Source of the DNA: Candidatus Saccharimonadota bacterium
GTDB lineage: Bacteria > Patescibacteriota > Saccharimonadia > Saccharimonadales > Saccharimonadaceae
Direction of reading: 5' to 3'
Assembly: GCA_017480035.1 (NCBI GenBank)
Contig: JAFVBJ010000002.1
Span: 62,001-126,000 of the forward strand
DNA length: 64,000 bases
Under the pieces are notes generated by a model. The model worked only from the letters and a program-made list of their open reading frames with translations, was not told the origin of the DNA and did no database searches. The number at the start of each line of letters is the position of its first letter. The stretch's first letter is position 1. The translations under genes were made by a program, and so were the position numbers. This document shows, piece by piece, positions 16,118 through 23,981 of this stretch.

Positions 16118-16414
16118 ATGGGTAAAAATAGGCGCAGTTTAAAAGAAGGTTTAAATCTTCCGGTAAATAGCGAAATTTTTGCGGTTTCTACCCCTGTTAT
16201 TTCCGAATTTTTCGATTTTTCGAAAAAACGCGCAGAAAGTATTCTTCTGCTAACAAAAAATTCTCTTTCGATACTGGGATTACGCTTGCGGAGAGCGCGT
16301 GAAAAGTCTCAAAAAAATGAGTGGAACAGTGGAAAAGTTTTCGTTCACGTGTCCGCTAAGCGCCCCAGTAGTACTTTTTATCATGCAGTAATAGAAAATA
16401 ATAAAATTTTATAA
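16118..16414 (+). CDS. Small hypothetical protein ahead of the DGR target
   Basis: 98 residues, basic, no membrane segment and no family I recognise. Supported by a promoter at 16060-16087 and an AGGAGGT about 11 nt upstream of the ATG. It lies 21 bp before the DGR target gene, so it would be co-transcribed with it. It may be a real accessory gene or a leader that sets target expression. Confidence 0.4.
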   Translation: MGKNRRSLKEGLNLPVNSEIFAVSTPVISEFFDFSKKRAESILLLTKNSLSILGLRLRRAREKSQKNEWNSGKVFVHVSAKRPSSTFYHAVIENNKIL

Positions 16415-16435
16415 AAATAGGTGGTTTTAAGGAAA

Positions 16436-18418
16436 ATGAGTATAATTATCGACAAAATAGACAAATTAAAGGTCCGTCAAAAAGTTTATGGTTACCTCTT
16501 AGTAGGGTTCTCATTTTTGGTCTTAACTATCATAACCGTAAAAACTTTGGCACCGGAAATTGGCGTTGATGCGGCGTCCCAGACCGCCTCGCAAACTGTC
16601 GGACCATATACAATGTCGATGAGCAACGATTCTGTCGCCACAATCAGCATCACTCCGACTGATTCTCAAGCTGTCTATACTGGCACGAATAACTTAAGCG
16701 TCACGAACACTTGCCCGTCTGGCGCAAGCATAACCATGACAACAAATTCGACTAGCTCAAATTCCTTGACCCGAACCGGCACAGATTCTTTAACTAAAGA
16801 AATCGCCGCGACGACGACCACTGCTCTCGACAATAATTCTTGGGGATATGCACTGAACAGCTCCTCGACTTACTATGCCGTCCCGAAGAAAGACGCGACC
16901 GCCGCAACAATCTATAACGCTACTGCTGCGCAGACTTCTGCGCTCTCAGTTCCGGTTAAGTTTGGCGTAAAAGTTGACAATAATATCCCGTCCGGCACCT
17001 ACACGAACGACGTACTATACACCATGACACCAAAATCCGGCTGTTTGATTTATTCACTCACTTGGGACATGAATAGCGGTACGGCAAAGTCCGGCGTGAC
17101 TTATCCATCGAGCTTAAGCTGGGGTGCTACAATCGACCTCTCGACGCTCACTCCGACCCGCAGTGGATACACATTTACCGGTTGGTCTAATGGTTCTTCT
17201 ACTTTTACCGGTTCTGAGACCGCTGCAAATCTCAATTCTGGCAACGCGAATTCGGTTACGGTTACTGCTCAATGGACGCCTGGAATCTATGCAATCACGC
17301 TCAATAATCAGTCCGCAACTTCTGCCGGAACGACAACGATTTATGAGAAATATGCAACCGGTTGGTACAGTAATAGCGCGGCTACAACGTCCATCTCATC
17401 CATCACAATCCCAACGAAGACTAACTACACATTCAAAGGCTATTACACAAGCACAGGATGCTCTGGAACGCAGCGTATCAACGCGAGTGGGACGATTACG
17501 GCTGGAAACACGACCTACACGGGCACAGGCACGTTGTACGCGTGCTGGGAAGCTAGTGCAACAGGACTTCATTCAATTACGACGATGCAGGAAATGACTT
17601 CGAGCGTTTGTTCGGCAACGACCACTCCAGCCAAAACAGCAACGACTTTCGACTGGGACGGTTCACATACCGGTGATACTAGCTATGTGCCGCGCAAAAA
17701 GCTTCAGGACACGCGAGACGGCAATTATTATCTTGTCTCAAAGCTCGCGGACGGTAACTGTTGGATGTCTCAGAGCTTGGCACTTGATTTAACGGCAAAC
17801 ACTTCTGTGGTAACTTCGACAACAAGCGGCGGTACGAGCACATTTACGCCGACAAACTCTACGCAGACTTCGACCGGAACGACTTGGGCGCAAAACGGCG
17901 GTAACGTCGCAAGGAGCTATCATCCACAATCTTCAGAAGCGTATTATAGAGCTGGTACGACGAAATCGAGCTCTCCAACTGGTTCTGGTGATACATATCT
18001 CTGGGAAAAGGCTGGAAACTACTACAACTGGTACACTGCGACAGGCGGAACCGGTACTAGCACGATGACTTCGAGCGACGCGACAGCATCAATCTGTCCG
18101 AAGGGTTGGAGATTGCCGCCAAACGGTACGGCCTCAAAGTCATATTATTACTTGATTACTACCACGTACGGTCTCGCATCGAGTTCGGCTGGCTCCACCT
18201 CTCTTCGCGCCGCTCCGCTTAATTTCAATTTATCCGGCTACTACTATTACAGCTCTGGCGCTATGGGCAGTCAGGGCTCGTACGGCTTCTATTGGTCTAG
18301 TACGGCCTACTCGAGTGCTAACTACGCGTACGACCTGTACTTCAGCACTAGCTACATCAGCCCTCAGGGCAGCAGCAGCAAGGGCCACGGGTTTTCCGTA
18401 CGTTGCGTCGCCTTGTAA
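16436..18418 (+). CDS. DGR target: secreted B-repeat protein with C-terminal FISUMP (C-type-lectin-like) domain
   Basis: 660 residues: signal peptide or anchor (about 20-45, cleavage plausible near GVDAASQ), a Ser/Thr-rich beta region, two InlB/Listeria-Bacteroides-type repeats (about 205-285 and 286-375, each with GYTFTGW or NYTFKGY), then a Fibrobacter-major-paralogue (FISUMP) domain from about 410 to the end (GNCWMSQSLALDL, CPKGWRLPP, FYWSSTAY, GFSVRCV). Residues about 598-659 are encoded by the VR. No C-terminal anchor. Start set at ATG 16436; GTG 16421 is possible. Codon use is richer in C-ending codons than in neighbouring genes, which may indicate transfer. Confidence 0.9.
   Translation: MSIIIDKIDKLKVRQKVYGYLLVGFSFLVLTIITVKTLAPEIGVDAASQTASQTVGPYTMSMSNDSVATISITPTDSQAVYTGTNNLSVTNTCPSGASITMTTNSTSSNSLTRTGTDSLTKEIAATTTTALDNNSWGYALNSSSTYYAVPKKDATAATIYNATAAQTSALSVPVKFGVKVDNNIPSGTYTNDVLYTMTPKSGCLIYSLTWDMNSGTAKSGVTYPSSLSWGATIDLSTLTPTRSGYTFTGWSNGSSTFTGSETAANLNSGNANSVTVTAQWTPGIYAITLNNQSATSAGTTTIYEKYATGWYSNSAATTSISSITIPTKTNYTFKGYYTSTGCSGTQRINASGTITAGNTTYTGTGTLYACWEASATGLHSITTMQEMTSSVCSATTTPAKTATTFDWDGSHTGDTSYVPRKKLQDTRDGNYYLVSKLADGNCWMSQSLALDLTANTSVVTSTTSGGTSTFTPTNSTQTSTGTTWAQNGGNVARSYHPQSSEAYYRAGTTKSSSPTGSGDTYLWEKAGNYYNWYTATGGTGTSTMTSSDATASICPKGWRLPPNGTASKSYYYLITTTYGLASSSAGSTSLRAAPLNFNLSGYYYYSSGAMGSQGSYGFYWSSTAYSSANYAYDLYFSTSYISPQGSSSKGHGFSVRCVAL
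18229..18413 (+). repeat. DGR variable repeat (VR)
   Basis: 185 bp matching the TR at 20636-20820 (minus). Counting by eye there are 20 differences: 19 at TR adenines (to T or G) and one C-to-T at 18287. The last ~35 bp before the stop (from AAGGGCCACGG to GTCGCCT) are identical and form the expected initiation-of-mutagenic-homing region. It ends 5 bp before the last base of the target stop codon. Confidence 0.97.
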
Positions 18419-18490
18419 AATTAGCAACCTGAAAGTTAAAGTTACGTCATCTTGAGCAAGTAAACTAACAAGCCGTCCGCCTGAATAAAT

Positions 18491-18551
18491 CGGCCGGCTC
18501 AAAAGGCCGGCCGGGAATAATTAATTTTGGCTCGCTGTGCGAGCCAAAATT
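18491..18551 (+). other. Two hairpins downstream of the VR
   Basis: CGGCCGGC/GCCGGCCG (8-bp GC stem, 7-nt loop, 18491-18513), then a 12-bp stem AATTTTGGCTCG/CGAGCCAAAATT with a 5-nt loop (18523-18551). The first resembles the GC-rich hairpin found just after the VR in DGRs and needed for efficient homing, although here it lies about 80 bp away. The second, followed by AAAAA rather than T, may be a terminator read from either strand. Confidence 0.6.
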
Positions 18552-18588
18552 TAAAAACGGATTTTTAGGCGTTATATATAGGAGAAAA

Positions 18589-19455
18589 ATGGGAAGAAAG
18601 TCTAAATCGGAAGAGCTAGCTAAAACGCAAACAACGATTTTTGAGGCTGTTGAGGCTGTGGAGGATAAGAAAAAGGCGGAAAAGAAAGTCGAAAACGACA
18701 AAAAATCGGAAGACGGGCGAAAATTCCACGCGGAATATAATAAAAATAAGAAAATTGTGATGAGTTTCGAGAAAGGAAATCTTCAGTATATTTTTCTTTT
18801 GAAATCATCGAATGATTTTTGGAAAATGTTTTCGACTTCGGCTTTGTATTATGCTAGAGTTTTGGCGAGGAGACATAATAAATCCGTGAAGATACATATC
18901 GACAAGGATATGTATTATTCGTATGATGGATATGTTGCGATTCGTGATTTTGATGGGTTTTTGGAGATTATGGAAGCGGAAGGAGCGAAGTATGACGAAA
19001 CGCATTCGCCGAATGAATATATTAGAGCCTATAAATTAAAGGAAATGATTCCGGAAGAAGAAATTAAGGGGCTTAGGAAACAAGAAAAGAACGAGCGTGA
19101 GAAAGTTAATGAGATTTTGAAAACGGCCGAACAATATCCGGATATTAATTTTGCTTTGAATGAGTTTGTGAATCGAGTTGTGATTGAATATCGTAAGGAA
19201 CACAATAACGATAGGCTGAAAATTCTCGGGAGATTGCTTGACGTGGCGATTGATATGAAAGTTGCGTTTCGGGATATGTGTAATAGGCTTATTTCGAAAG
19301 AAGAATGGAGAGCGCAGAATGATGTGTATATGAGCCACGTTGAAGCGTATATCGATACAATTACGGCGACTGGGACGATGACGGTTGAGTCGATTTCGAT
19401 TCTTGCGAATCTACACGGAAAAACGAAACAGTTAATCTCAAAAGGCCGATTCTAA
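18589..19455 (+). CDS. DGR accessory protein (MutS-like N-terminus, Avd-like helical C-terminus)
   Basis: 288 residues. After a Lys/Glu-rich tail (1-55), residues about 58-130 (YIFLLKSSNDFWKMFSTSA and following) loosely resemble the MutS domain-I fold; MutS-like (MSL) proteins are a known DGR accessory type. The C-terminal ~110 residues are predicted all-helical (LKILGRLLDVAIDMKVAFRDMC, then a helix ending KTKQLISKGRF) and resemble the Avd four-helix bundle that binds DGR reverse transcriptase. Starts after GGAG; the stop lies 1 nt before the RT start, so the two are tightly coupled. Domain calls are from pattern only. Confidence 0.6.
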   Translation: MGRKSKSEELAKTQTTIFEAVEAVEDKKKAEKKVENDKKSEDGRKFHAEYNKNKKIVMSFEKGNLQYIFLLKSSNDFWKMFSTSALYYARVLARRHNKSVKIHIDKDMYYSYDGYVAIRDFDGFLEIMEAEGAKYDETHSPNEYIRAYKLKEMIPEEEIKGLRKQEKNEREKVNEILKTAEQYPDINFALNEFVNRVVIEYRKEHNNDRLKILGRLLDVAIDMKVAFRDMCNRLISKEEWRAQNDVYMSHVEAYIDTITATGTMTVESISILANLHGKTKQLISKGRF

Positions 19456-19456
19456 A

Positions 19457-20575
19457 ATGGGGTTTGATTTTAGCGAGGCACAACGGGATTGGCTGTTTCG
19501 TGAAATATATAAAGCATATATTCAAGCAAGAAAAAACAAACGTAAGACGGCAGATGAATTTAAGTTTGAGATAAATTATATTGATAATCTGAACGGGCTG
19601 GTCGAGTCGATTTTAAGTCGAGACTATCAACCGTCGAGAAGTATGGCGTTTGTGACGTTTAAGCCGGTGACGCGAGAGATTTTTGCGGCGCCGTTTCGAG
19701 ATAGAGTTGTGCACCATTTTTTGTTTAATCGAAACGGAGGATGGTGGGATAGAAGGTTTATCTACGACTCGTACTCTTGTCGGAAAGGGAAGGGGACTTT
19801 GATGGCGGTTGAACGGTTGGTGAAAAAAGAGCGCCAGATTTCGCAAAATTATAAAAAGAAAACTTGGGTGTATAAATTTGATATTCAAGCGTTTTTCATG
19901 AGTTTGCCGAGGAGAGAACTCTATTCGAGGGTGCTCTGGGGCTTAAAAAGACAATATCCGAAAGGTGGATTTGAATTTGAAGTTTGTCGATTTTTGTGGC
20001 ACCGGATTATTATGGATGACCCGACGGTTGGGGCGAGAAAGCGTGGACATGCGGAAAATTGGAGTCCGAAAATTTTGCCACCGTCGAAAAGTTTGTTTAA
20101 TCAACCGCCAGGACAGGGAATTGTGATTGGGAATTTGACTTCGCAACTTTTGTCGAATATTTATCTCGATAAGCTTGATAAATTTGTTACGCAGAAACTC
20201 GGGCATAAATATTATGGGCGATATGTTGATGATTTTTATATTTTTGTGTTGGAAAAAGATAGATGGAAAATGGATGAGGATATACGGGAAATCGAGACTT
20301 TTTTGCTCGGAATGGGACTGAAGTTGCATCCGAAAAAGCGTTATATTCAGCCGATAGAAAAAGGCGTGCAGTTTATCGGAGCGCAGATTTATCCGAGGAG
20401 GGTTCTGCCGAGTAAGAGAGTGATTGGGAATTTTCGGTCGGCGGCGCAGAGATATATGATGGGGATGGTTGAAGACGATTCGATTATTTCGTATCTCGGG
20501 TTAATGGAACACAGGGATTCACACAAGGTTATTTCGGAGATTTTTAGCGAGGTCGGATGGGAATATAAAAAATAA
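19457..20575 (+). CDS. DGR reverse transcriptase
   Basis: 372 residues with RT motifs in order: FDIQAFF (141-147, first catalytic Asp), IGNLTSQ (224-230, the SQ form typical of DGR RTs in place of the usual SP), YVDD (256-259, catalytic pair), and GLKLHPKK (motif 5). It copies TR RNA into cDNA with errors at adenines, which then replaces the VR. Upstream ATFK-type motif: FVTFKPVTREIFAAPFRDRVVHH. Length and motif spacing match DGR RTs. Terminated by the hairpin at 20570-20597. Confidence 0.96.
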   Translation: MGFDFSEAQRDWLFREIYKAYIQARKNKRKTADEFKFEINYIDNLNGLVESILSRDYQPSRSMAFVTFKPVTREIFAAPFRDRVVHHFLFNRNGGWWDRRFIYDSYSCRKGKGTLMAVERLVKKERQISQNYKKKTWVYKFDIQAFFMSLPRRELYSRVLWGLKRQYPKGGFEFEVCRFLWHRIIMDDPTVGARKRGHAENWSPKILPPSKSLFNQPPGQGIVIGNLTSQLLSNIYLDKLDKFVTQKLGHKYYGRYVDDFYIFVLEKDRWKMDEDIREIETFLLGMGLKLHPKKRYIQPIEKGVQFIGAQIYPRRVLPSKRVIGNFRSAAQRYMMGMVEDDSIISYLGLMEHRDSHKVISEIFSEVGWEYKK

Positions 20576-20597
20576 AGGGCTTTTACACCCTTTATTT
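20570..20597. terminator. Bidirectional terminator between RT and TR
   Basis: AAATAAAGGG/CCCTTTATTT with an 8-nt loop, T-rich on both strands. It can stop the RT transcript on the plus strand and the TR transcript on the minus strand. Confidence 0.75.
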
Positions 20598-20599
20598 TA

Positions 20600-21128
20600 T
20601 TCTTTTGGGGACGTCGGCAGAACAACGAAAACCTTAGGCGACGCAACGTACGGAAAACCCGTGGCCCTTGTTGTTGTTGTTCTGAGGGTTGATGTTGCTA
20701 GTGTTGAAGTTCAGGTTGTACGCGTTGTTAGCACTCGAGTTGGCCGTACTAGACCAATAGTGGCCGTTCGAGCCCTGATTGTTCATAGCGCCAGAGCTGT
20801 AATTGTAGTTGCCGGATAAAGCTCTATCTCGGCATGAAACTACAAATAGAGCAGGCGGCGGAACAAGCGCAGCGGTTCGAATGCTAGGGTGACGCACCTG
20901 TAGGATAACTTCAGACCAGACAATCAAACCCGTGGACAAAGAAGCCCAAAGGCCTGTCCGAGGCGGATCTGGTGCTGCTCGCTTGGCTTTTTGGTAATTT
21001 TTACCACCAAACGGACATTTTAGTCCTCACGTTTTATGTAAGGCCACCTCTGCCGTCCCCTTTTTCGGTGCTATCTTAAGCTCAGATAGACATCTTTGGA
21101 GGCTGCTCATTGAGCTTTGAAGCCTCTT
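20600..21128 (-). ncRNA. Predicted TR transcript with ~300-nt structured 5' leader
   Basis: A minus-strand TATAAT at 21135-21140 (no clear -35) predicts a start near 21128; the transcript would run through the TR to the hairpin at 20570-20597. The leader (21128-20821) folds by eye into several hairpins: GAGGCT/AGCCTC, CTATCT/AGATAG, TGGTAA/TTACCA, GGACA/TGTCC, and GCTCTAT/ATAGAGC ending exactly at the TR edge. No coding potential or known RNA motif (tmRNA, RNase P, SRP) was recognised. Confidence 0.55.
20636..20820 (-). repeat. DGR template repeat (TR), inverted relative to RT and target
   Basis: Read on the minus strand, 185 bp corresponding to the VR. In the VR frame it has 17 Asn (AAC/AAT) codons, including a run of four near the end; 16 of these differ in the VR, mostly to Tyr, Ser, Gly or Asp. 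Flanks on both sides diverge from the VR at once, fixing the ends. An apparent 101-residue minus-strand frame across it is a by-product of the VR homology and not a gene. Confidence 0.96.
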
Positions 21129-21211
21129 ATGGTTATTATAGCGTAAAATGGGGGAGGGGAGATGGGAAGTTTTTGTAAATTTTTACAAAAACTTCTTGAA
21201 AAAATGGTTAT

Positions 21212-21252
21212 TTTTCGTAAAATTTGGAATGGTACTCCGAATTTTACGAAAA
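21212..21252. repeat. 41-bp palindrome, copy 1 (downstream of the ATPase)
   Basis: TTTTCGTAAAATT and AATTTTACGAAAA arms enclose TGGA-ATGGTAC-TCCG. Identical over all 41 bp to 22553-22593. It begins 2 bp beyond the ATPase stop codon and could also act as a terminator. Confidence 0.85.
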
Positions 21253-21254
21253 AA

Positions 21255-22535
21255 CTAAATATATTCCACTGGGACCGCTAAGACGTCATCTGCGACAGGA
21301 ACTATTTCCCGTGTGTTGCAGATAATTGTTCCTGGCATAATTTTTCTTTCGCCAGCTTCTTTTTCTAGAGTAGAGAAATTTTTTGCAGCATCGAAAGATG
21401 GGGTGGTTGAAGTTTTCTTAATTTCAATTGGGTATAATTTGTTTCCGTCACGAATGACTAAATCGACTTCTTTTTGGTCATAATTACGATAGTAATAAAT
21501 CTTATCTTTCGGGTCGATACCGTTATTAACGAAAGATTTGAGAATTTCATTAAAAACGTAAGTTTCGAAAATTGCACCGCTGTATGCGCTATTGTGGAGT
21601 AATTCGCCGCCACTATATCCGGCGAGATAGCTTGCTAAGCCAGTGTCGGTGAAATAGATTTTTGGACGTTTGATGGCACGAGAGTTCGCATTATTGGAGT
21701 ATGGATGAACGAGGTAGATAAGATGGGTATTTTTCACGACCGAAAGCCATTCGTCTGCAGTTTTTGAATCGATTTGGACGTCTGATGCAATACCTGAAGC
21801 GTTGTATTCTTGGCCGGTGCGTGCAGCAAGACAAGAGAGAAAACGCACGAATTTTACCTCATCTTTAACTGAAGCGATAGCGCGGATGTCACGTTCGATA
21901 TAAGTTTTTACATAGTCTGAATAGAAACGGTCGGTTTTAATGGCGTCATTGATGTATAATTCTGGGTATGAACCTCTGATGATGCGGTTGAAGATTTTGA
22001 GGGAATCGAGATGTGAGGAATGGGAACGGGTTTTTAGGGATTTATGATCTGGAATGAACGGGGATTGGCTTAGTTGTTCTTTATTGCCGTCAATTTCTCG
22101 TGCGCTGAGGGTGTATAGATTGTAAAGGCCGATGCGGCCGGCAAGGGAATCGCTGACGTCTTTCATGGTTTCGAAAACTTGTGAGCCGGTAAGGTAATAT
22201 AAGGTGCCGACTTTTTTGTGGGTTTTAAAGAGAGAATTGCTGCGAACGCGGTCTACGCGCATTTTAATATAGGAGAGAAGTTTCGGGGCGTATTGGAATT
22301 CATCAATAATTAAGGGCGTGCCGAGCGCGTCTAGGAAGGCTTCTGGGTCTTCGTTGGCCTGCATGCGCAAGGCGATGTCATCAAGCGTGACGGCGCGAGG
22401 GCTATCCGGCAGTTTTTTTGATAAGTAGTTTAGAAAAGTTGATTTTCCAACTTGGCGTGGACCAGCCAACAAAATAACTGGCGAAGTATTGAAACTTTGC
22501 GCAGTGTTTTCCAAAATTCTATGCTTATATTCCAT
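21255..22535 (-). CDS. AAA ATPase with DUF4143 domain
   Basis: 426 residues: N-terminal AAA_14-type P-loop GPRQVGKS (about 26-33), Walker B LIIDEFQYAP (about 95-104), sensor TGSQ, then a DUF4143 C-terminal domain with IYFTDTGLASYL and the nuclease-like EVDLVI...PIEIKKT pattern (D-x11-ExK type). Such ATPases are common accessory genes of unclear role. Two identical palindromes bracket it within 2 bp (3' side) and 18 bp (5' side). TATAAT at 22542-22547 gives a start exactly at the ATG, so the upstream palindrome covers the -35 region and could be an operator. Confidence 0.85.
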   Translation of the reverse strand: MEYKHRILENTAQSFNTSPVILLAGPRQVGKSTFLNYLSKKLPDSPRAVTLDDIALRMQANEDPEAFLDALGTPLIIDEFQYAPKLLSYIKMRVDRVRSNSLFKTHKKVGTLYYLTGSQVFETMKDVSDSLAGRIGLYNLYTLSAREIDGNKEQLSQSPFIPDHKSLKTRSHSSHLDSLKIFNRIIRGSYPELYINDAIKTDRFYSDYVKTYIERDIRAIASVKDEVKFVRFLSCLAARTGQEYNASGIASDVQIDSKTADEWLSVVKNTHLIYLVHPYSNNANSRAIKRPKIYFTDTGLASYLAGYSGGELLHNSAYSGAIFETYVFNEILKSFVNNGIDPKDKIYYYRNYDQKEVDLVIRDGNKLYPIEIKKTSTTPSFDAAKNFSTLEKEAGERKIMPGTIICNTREIVPVADDVLAVPVEYI

Positions 22536-22541
22536 AAGCTT

Positions 22542-22547
22542 ATTATA
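22542..22547 (-). promoter_or_regulatory. -10 box giving a leaderless ATPase mRNA
   Basis: TATAAT on the minus strand, 7 nt before the A of ATG at 22535; the palindrome at 22553-22593 sits where a -35 element would lie. Confidence 0.6.
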
Positions 22548-22552
22548 CTACA

Positions 22553-22593
22553 TTTTCGTAAAATTTGGAATGGTACTCCGAATTTTACGAAAA
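22553..22593. repeat. 41-bp palindrome, copy 2 (upstream of the ATPase)
   Basis: Identical and in direct orientation to 21212-21252, 1,341 bp away. It overlaps the predicted -35 region of the ATPase gene, so repression by a dimeric binder or recognition as an element end are both possible. Confidence 0.85.
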
Positions 22594-22605
22594 CTTATAG
22601 AGATA

Positions 22606-22642
22606 AAATTAAAAGCCGCCTTTTTCGGGCGGCTTTTAATTT
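22606..22642. terminator. Bidirectional terminator
   Basis: AAATTAAAAGCCGCC (22606-22620) pairs fully with 22628-22642 across a 7-nt loop; A/T-rich ends give a T-run on either strand. It ends the methyltransferase-like transcript on the minus strand. Confidence 0.85.
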
Positions 22643-22683
22643 GCTTGGAAAAGCTTTCGTTTAGGTTTTTGGTGATGGAAGTG

Positions 22684-23895
22684 TTAGAGTTTGATGATTT
22701 CGACGTTCATGCCGAAATCGTCGCCATAAAACGGGTCCTTCATGATGACCGGCAAGGGAAGCTGGCGGGGTTTTAGGCCGAGAGCATCCGTCGCGGCGCG
22801 AACGACACTTAAAGCGTCGTCGGTCGAGAGAAGTTTAATCTTCGACGTGCTGTTTCCGCCGCCCCAACCGAAAATCAGGGAATCACGAATCATCGCGAAA
22901 TGACTGAGCTGTAGGTCGAAAAGCAGTTTTCCGTCCGGCTCAAGCACCATCAATGCGGTTTCGATGACGGGTTTTATCATGTCGGTCATGAAAGAAAGTA
23001 CGCCTTTGATGTAAACCAAGTCAAAACGACGATTCTCGCGCAACGCTTTCTCGAGCATTGATTTGATGTCGAGATGATGATAGTCAATGCGAGATTTCGC
23101 AGCTTCGGGTTGATTTTCCATCAGAAAATCGAAATCGATGCGGGGGTCAGAGTCGCAAGCGGTGAAATGTTGGGTTCTCCAGTTTTCGGCGTTCTCGAGA
23201 TAGCCAGTGCGGCGAATCTCGGGCATGCCACCAGCACCAAGTGCGAGAATGTTTTTCGCGTCCGCGATTTCCTGCATGAACTGATCGTCGCGCCATTTCT
23301 GGTAAAGATAAGCTTCGTCACGATAAGTCCAGAGTGAAAGCGGGTCGCTGAGCGTAGCTTCGCGGTAGATGCCGACGGGGTCGATGCCGTAGCGATAGGC
23401 AGTTTCGATTGCGAGATAACTCGCAGAACCAGAGAGAAAACACCAAAACATTTCGGAGTCCTTTGCTTTTGAGGCAAACATATATTCGCCGAGCGCCGGA
23501 TTTTTCAGGAGCGGTTCGACTTTCTGCCAATACGCGTCGACCCAGAGGCGAAAAATTTCTTCGCCGGAAAGGGAATCGTTGATGAAAGAAGTGTCGAGAC
23601 CAATGATTTTGCCACGATGACGATAAAAATCGGCCACTTTGGCGGGGTTTTCGAGAAAATCGTTGGAAAGTTCGGTGTTTTTCAGGTGTTCGCAGATAGC
23701 ATAGAAACTAGTCTTGATGTCGTCTAAGTCGCTTTTCTTGGTTTCTTCGGGCGTTTTGCCTTCGGAAAGGGTCTTGAAATAGGACAGGGAAATAGGGATG
23801 TAGAACGAAAAAGCACGTTCTTTCGACATCGCCGATTCGCAGCCGTCATATTTCAGTTTGTCGAACATTTCGAGCTGTTTTTTGATATCAAACAT
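22684..23895 (-). CDS. Putative class I SAM-dependent methyltransferase
   Basis: 403 residues. The C-terminal half has a Rossmann-type SAM pattern: NILALGAGGMPEI (motif I), an acidic strand end FTACDSDPRI (motif II), and YHHLDIKSML followed by FDLVYIKGVLSF. The N-terminal ~200 residues are helical and unrecognised. Start set at ATG 23895 because GGAGGTGAT precedes it; an upstream ATG at 23916 is also in frame. A TATAAT at 23942-23947 (minus) is the likely -10. Substrate unknown; lies in an accessory stretch. Confidence 0.65.
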   Translation of the reverse strand: MFDIKKQLEMFDKLKYDGCESAMSKERAFSFYIPISLSYFKTLSEGKTPEETKKSDLDDIKTSFYAICEHLKNTELSNDFLENPAKVADFYRHRGKIIGLDTSFINDSLSGEEIFRLWVDAYWQKVEPLLKNPALGEYMFASKAKDSEMFWCFLSGSASYLAIETAYRYGIDPVGIYREATLSDPLSLWTYRDEAYLYQKWRDDQFMQEIADAKNILALGAGGMPEIRRTGYLENAENWRTQHFTACDSDPRIDFDFLMENQPEAAKSRIDYHHLDIKSMLEKALRENRRFDLVYIKGVLSFMTDMIKPVIETALMVLEPDGKLLFDLQLSHFAMIRDSLIFGWGGGNSTSKIKLLSTDDALSVVRAATDALGLKPRQLPLPVIMKDPFYGDDFGMNVEIIKL

Positions 23896-23981
23896 AATAT
23901 CACCTCCAATGTGCAAAAGTCCACCACCAACCTTATGGTATATTATAGCATAGAATCAGTGATTGGTTCGGTGTTTTAAGA

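Noticed and set aside
20634-20939. 101-residue minus-strand frame with a FISUMP-like C-terminus
   Set aside because: It is the DGR template repeat read in the VR frame; the N-terminal part is the non-coding leader and there is no ribosome-binding site.
20821-21128. TR leader as tmRNA or RNase P RNA
   Set aside because: Conserved RNase P (GAGGAAAGTCC-like) and tmRNA terminal sequences were not found; it is treated as DGR leader RNA.
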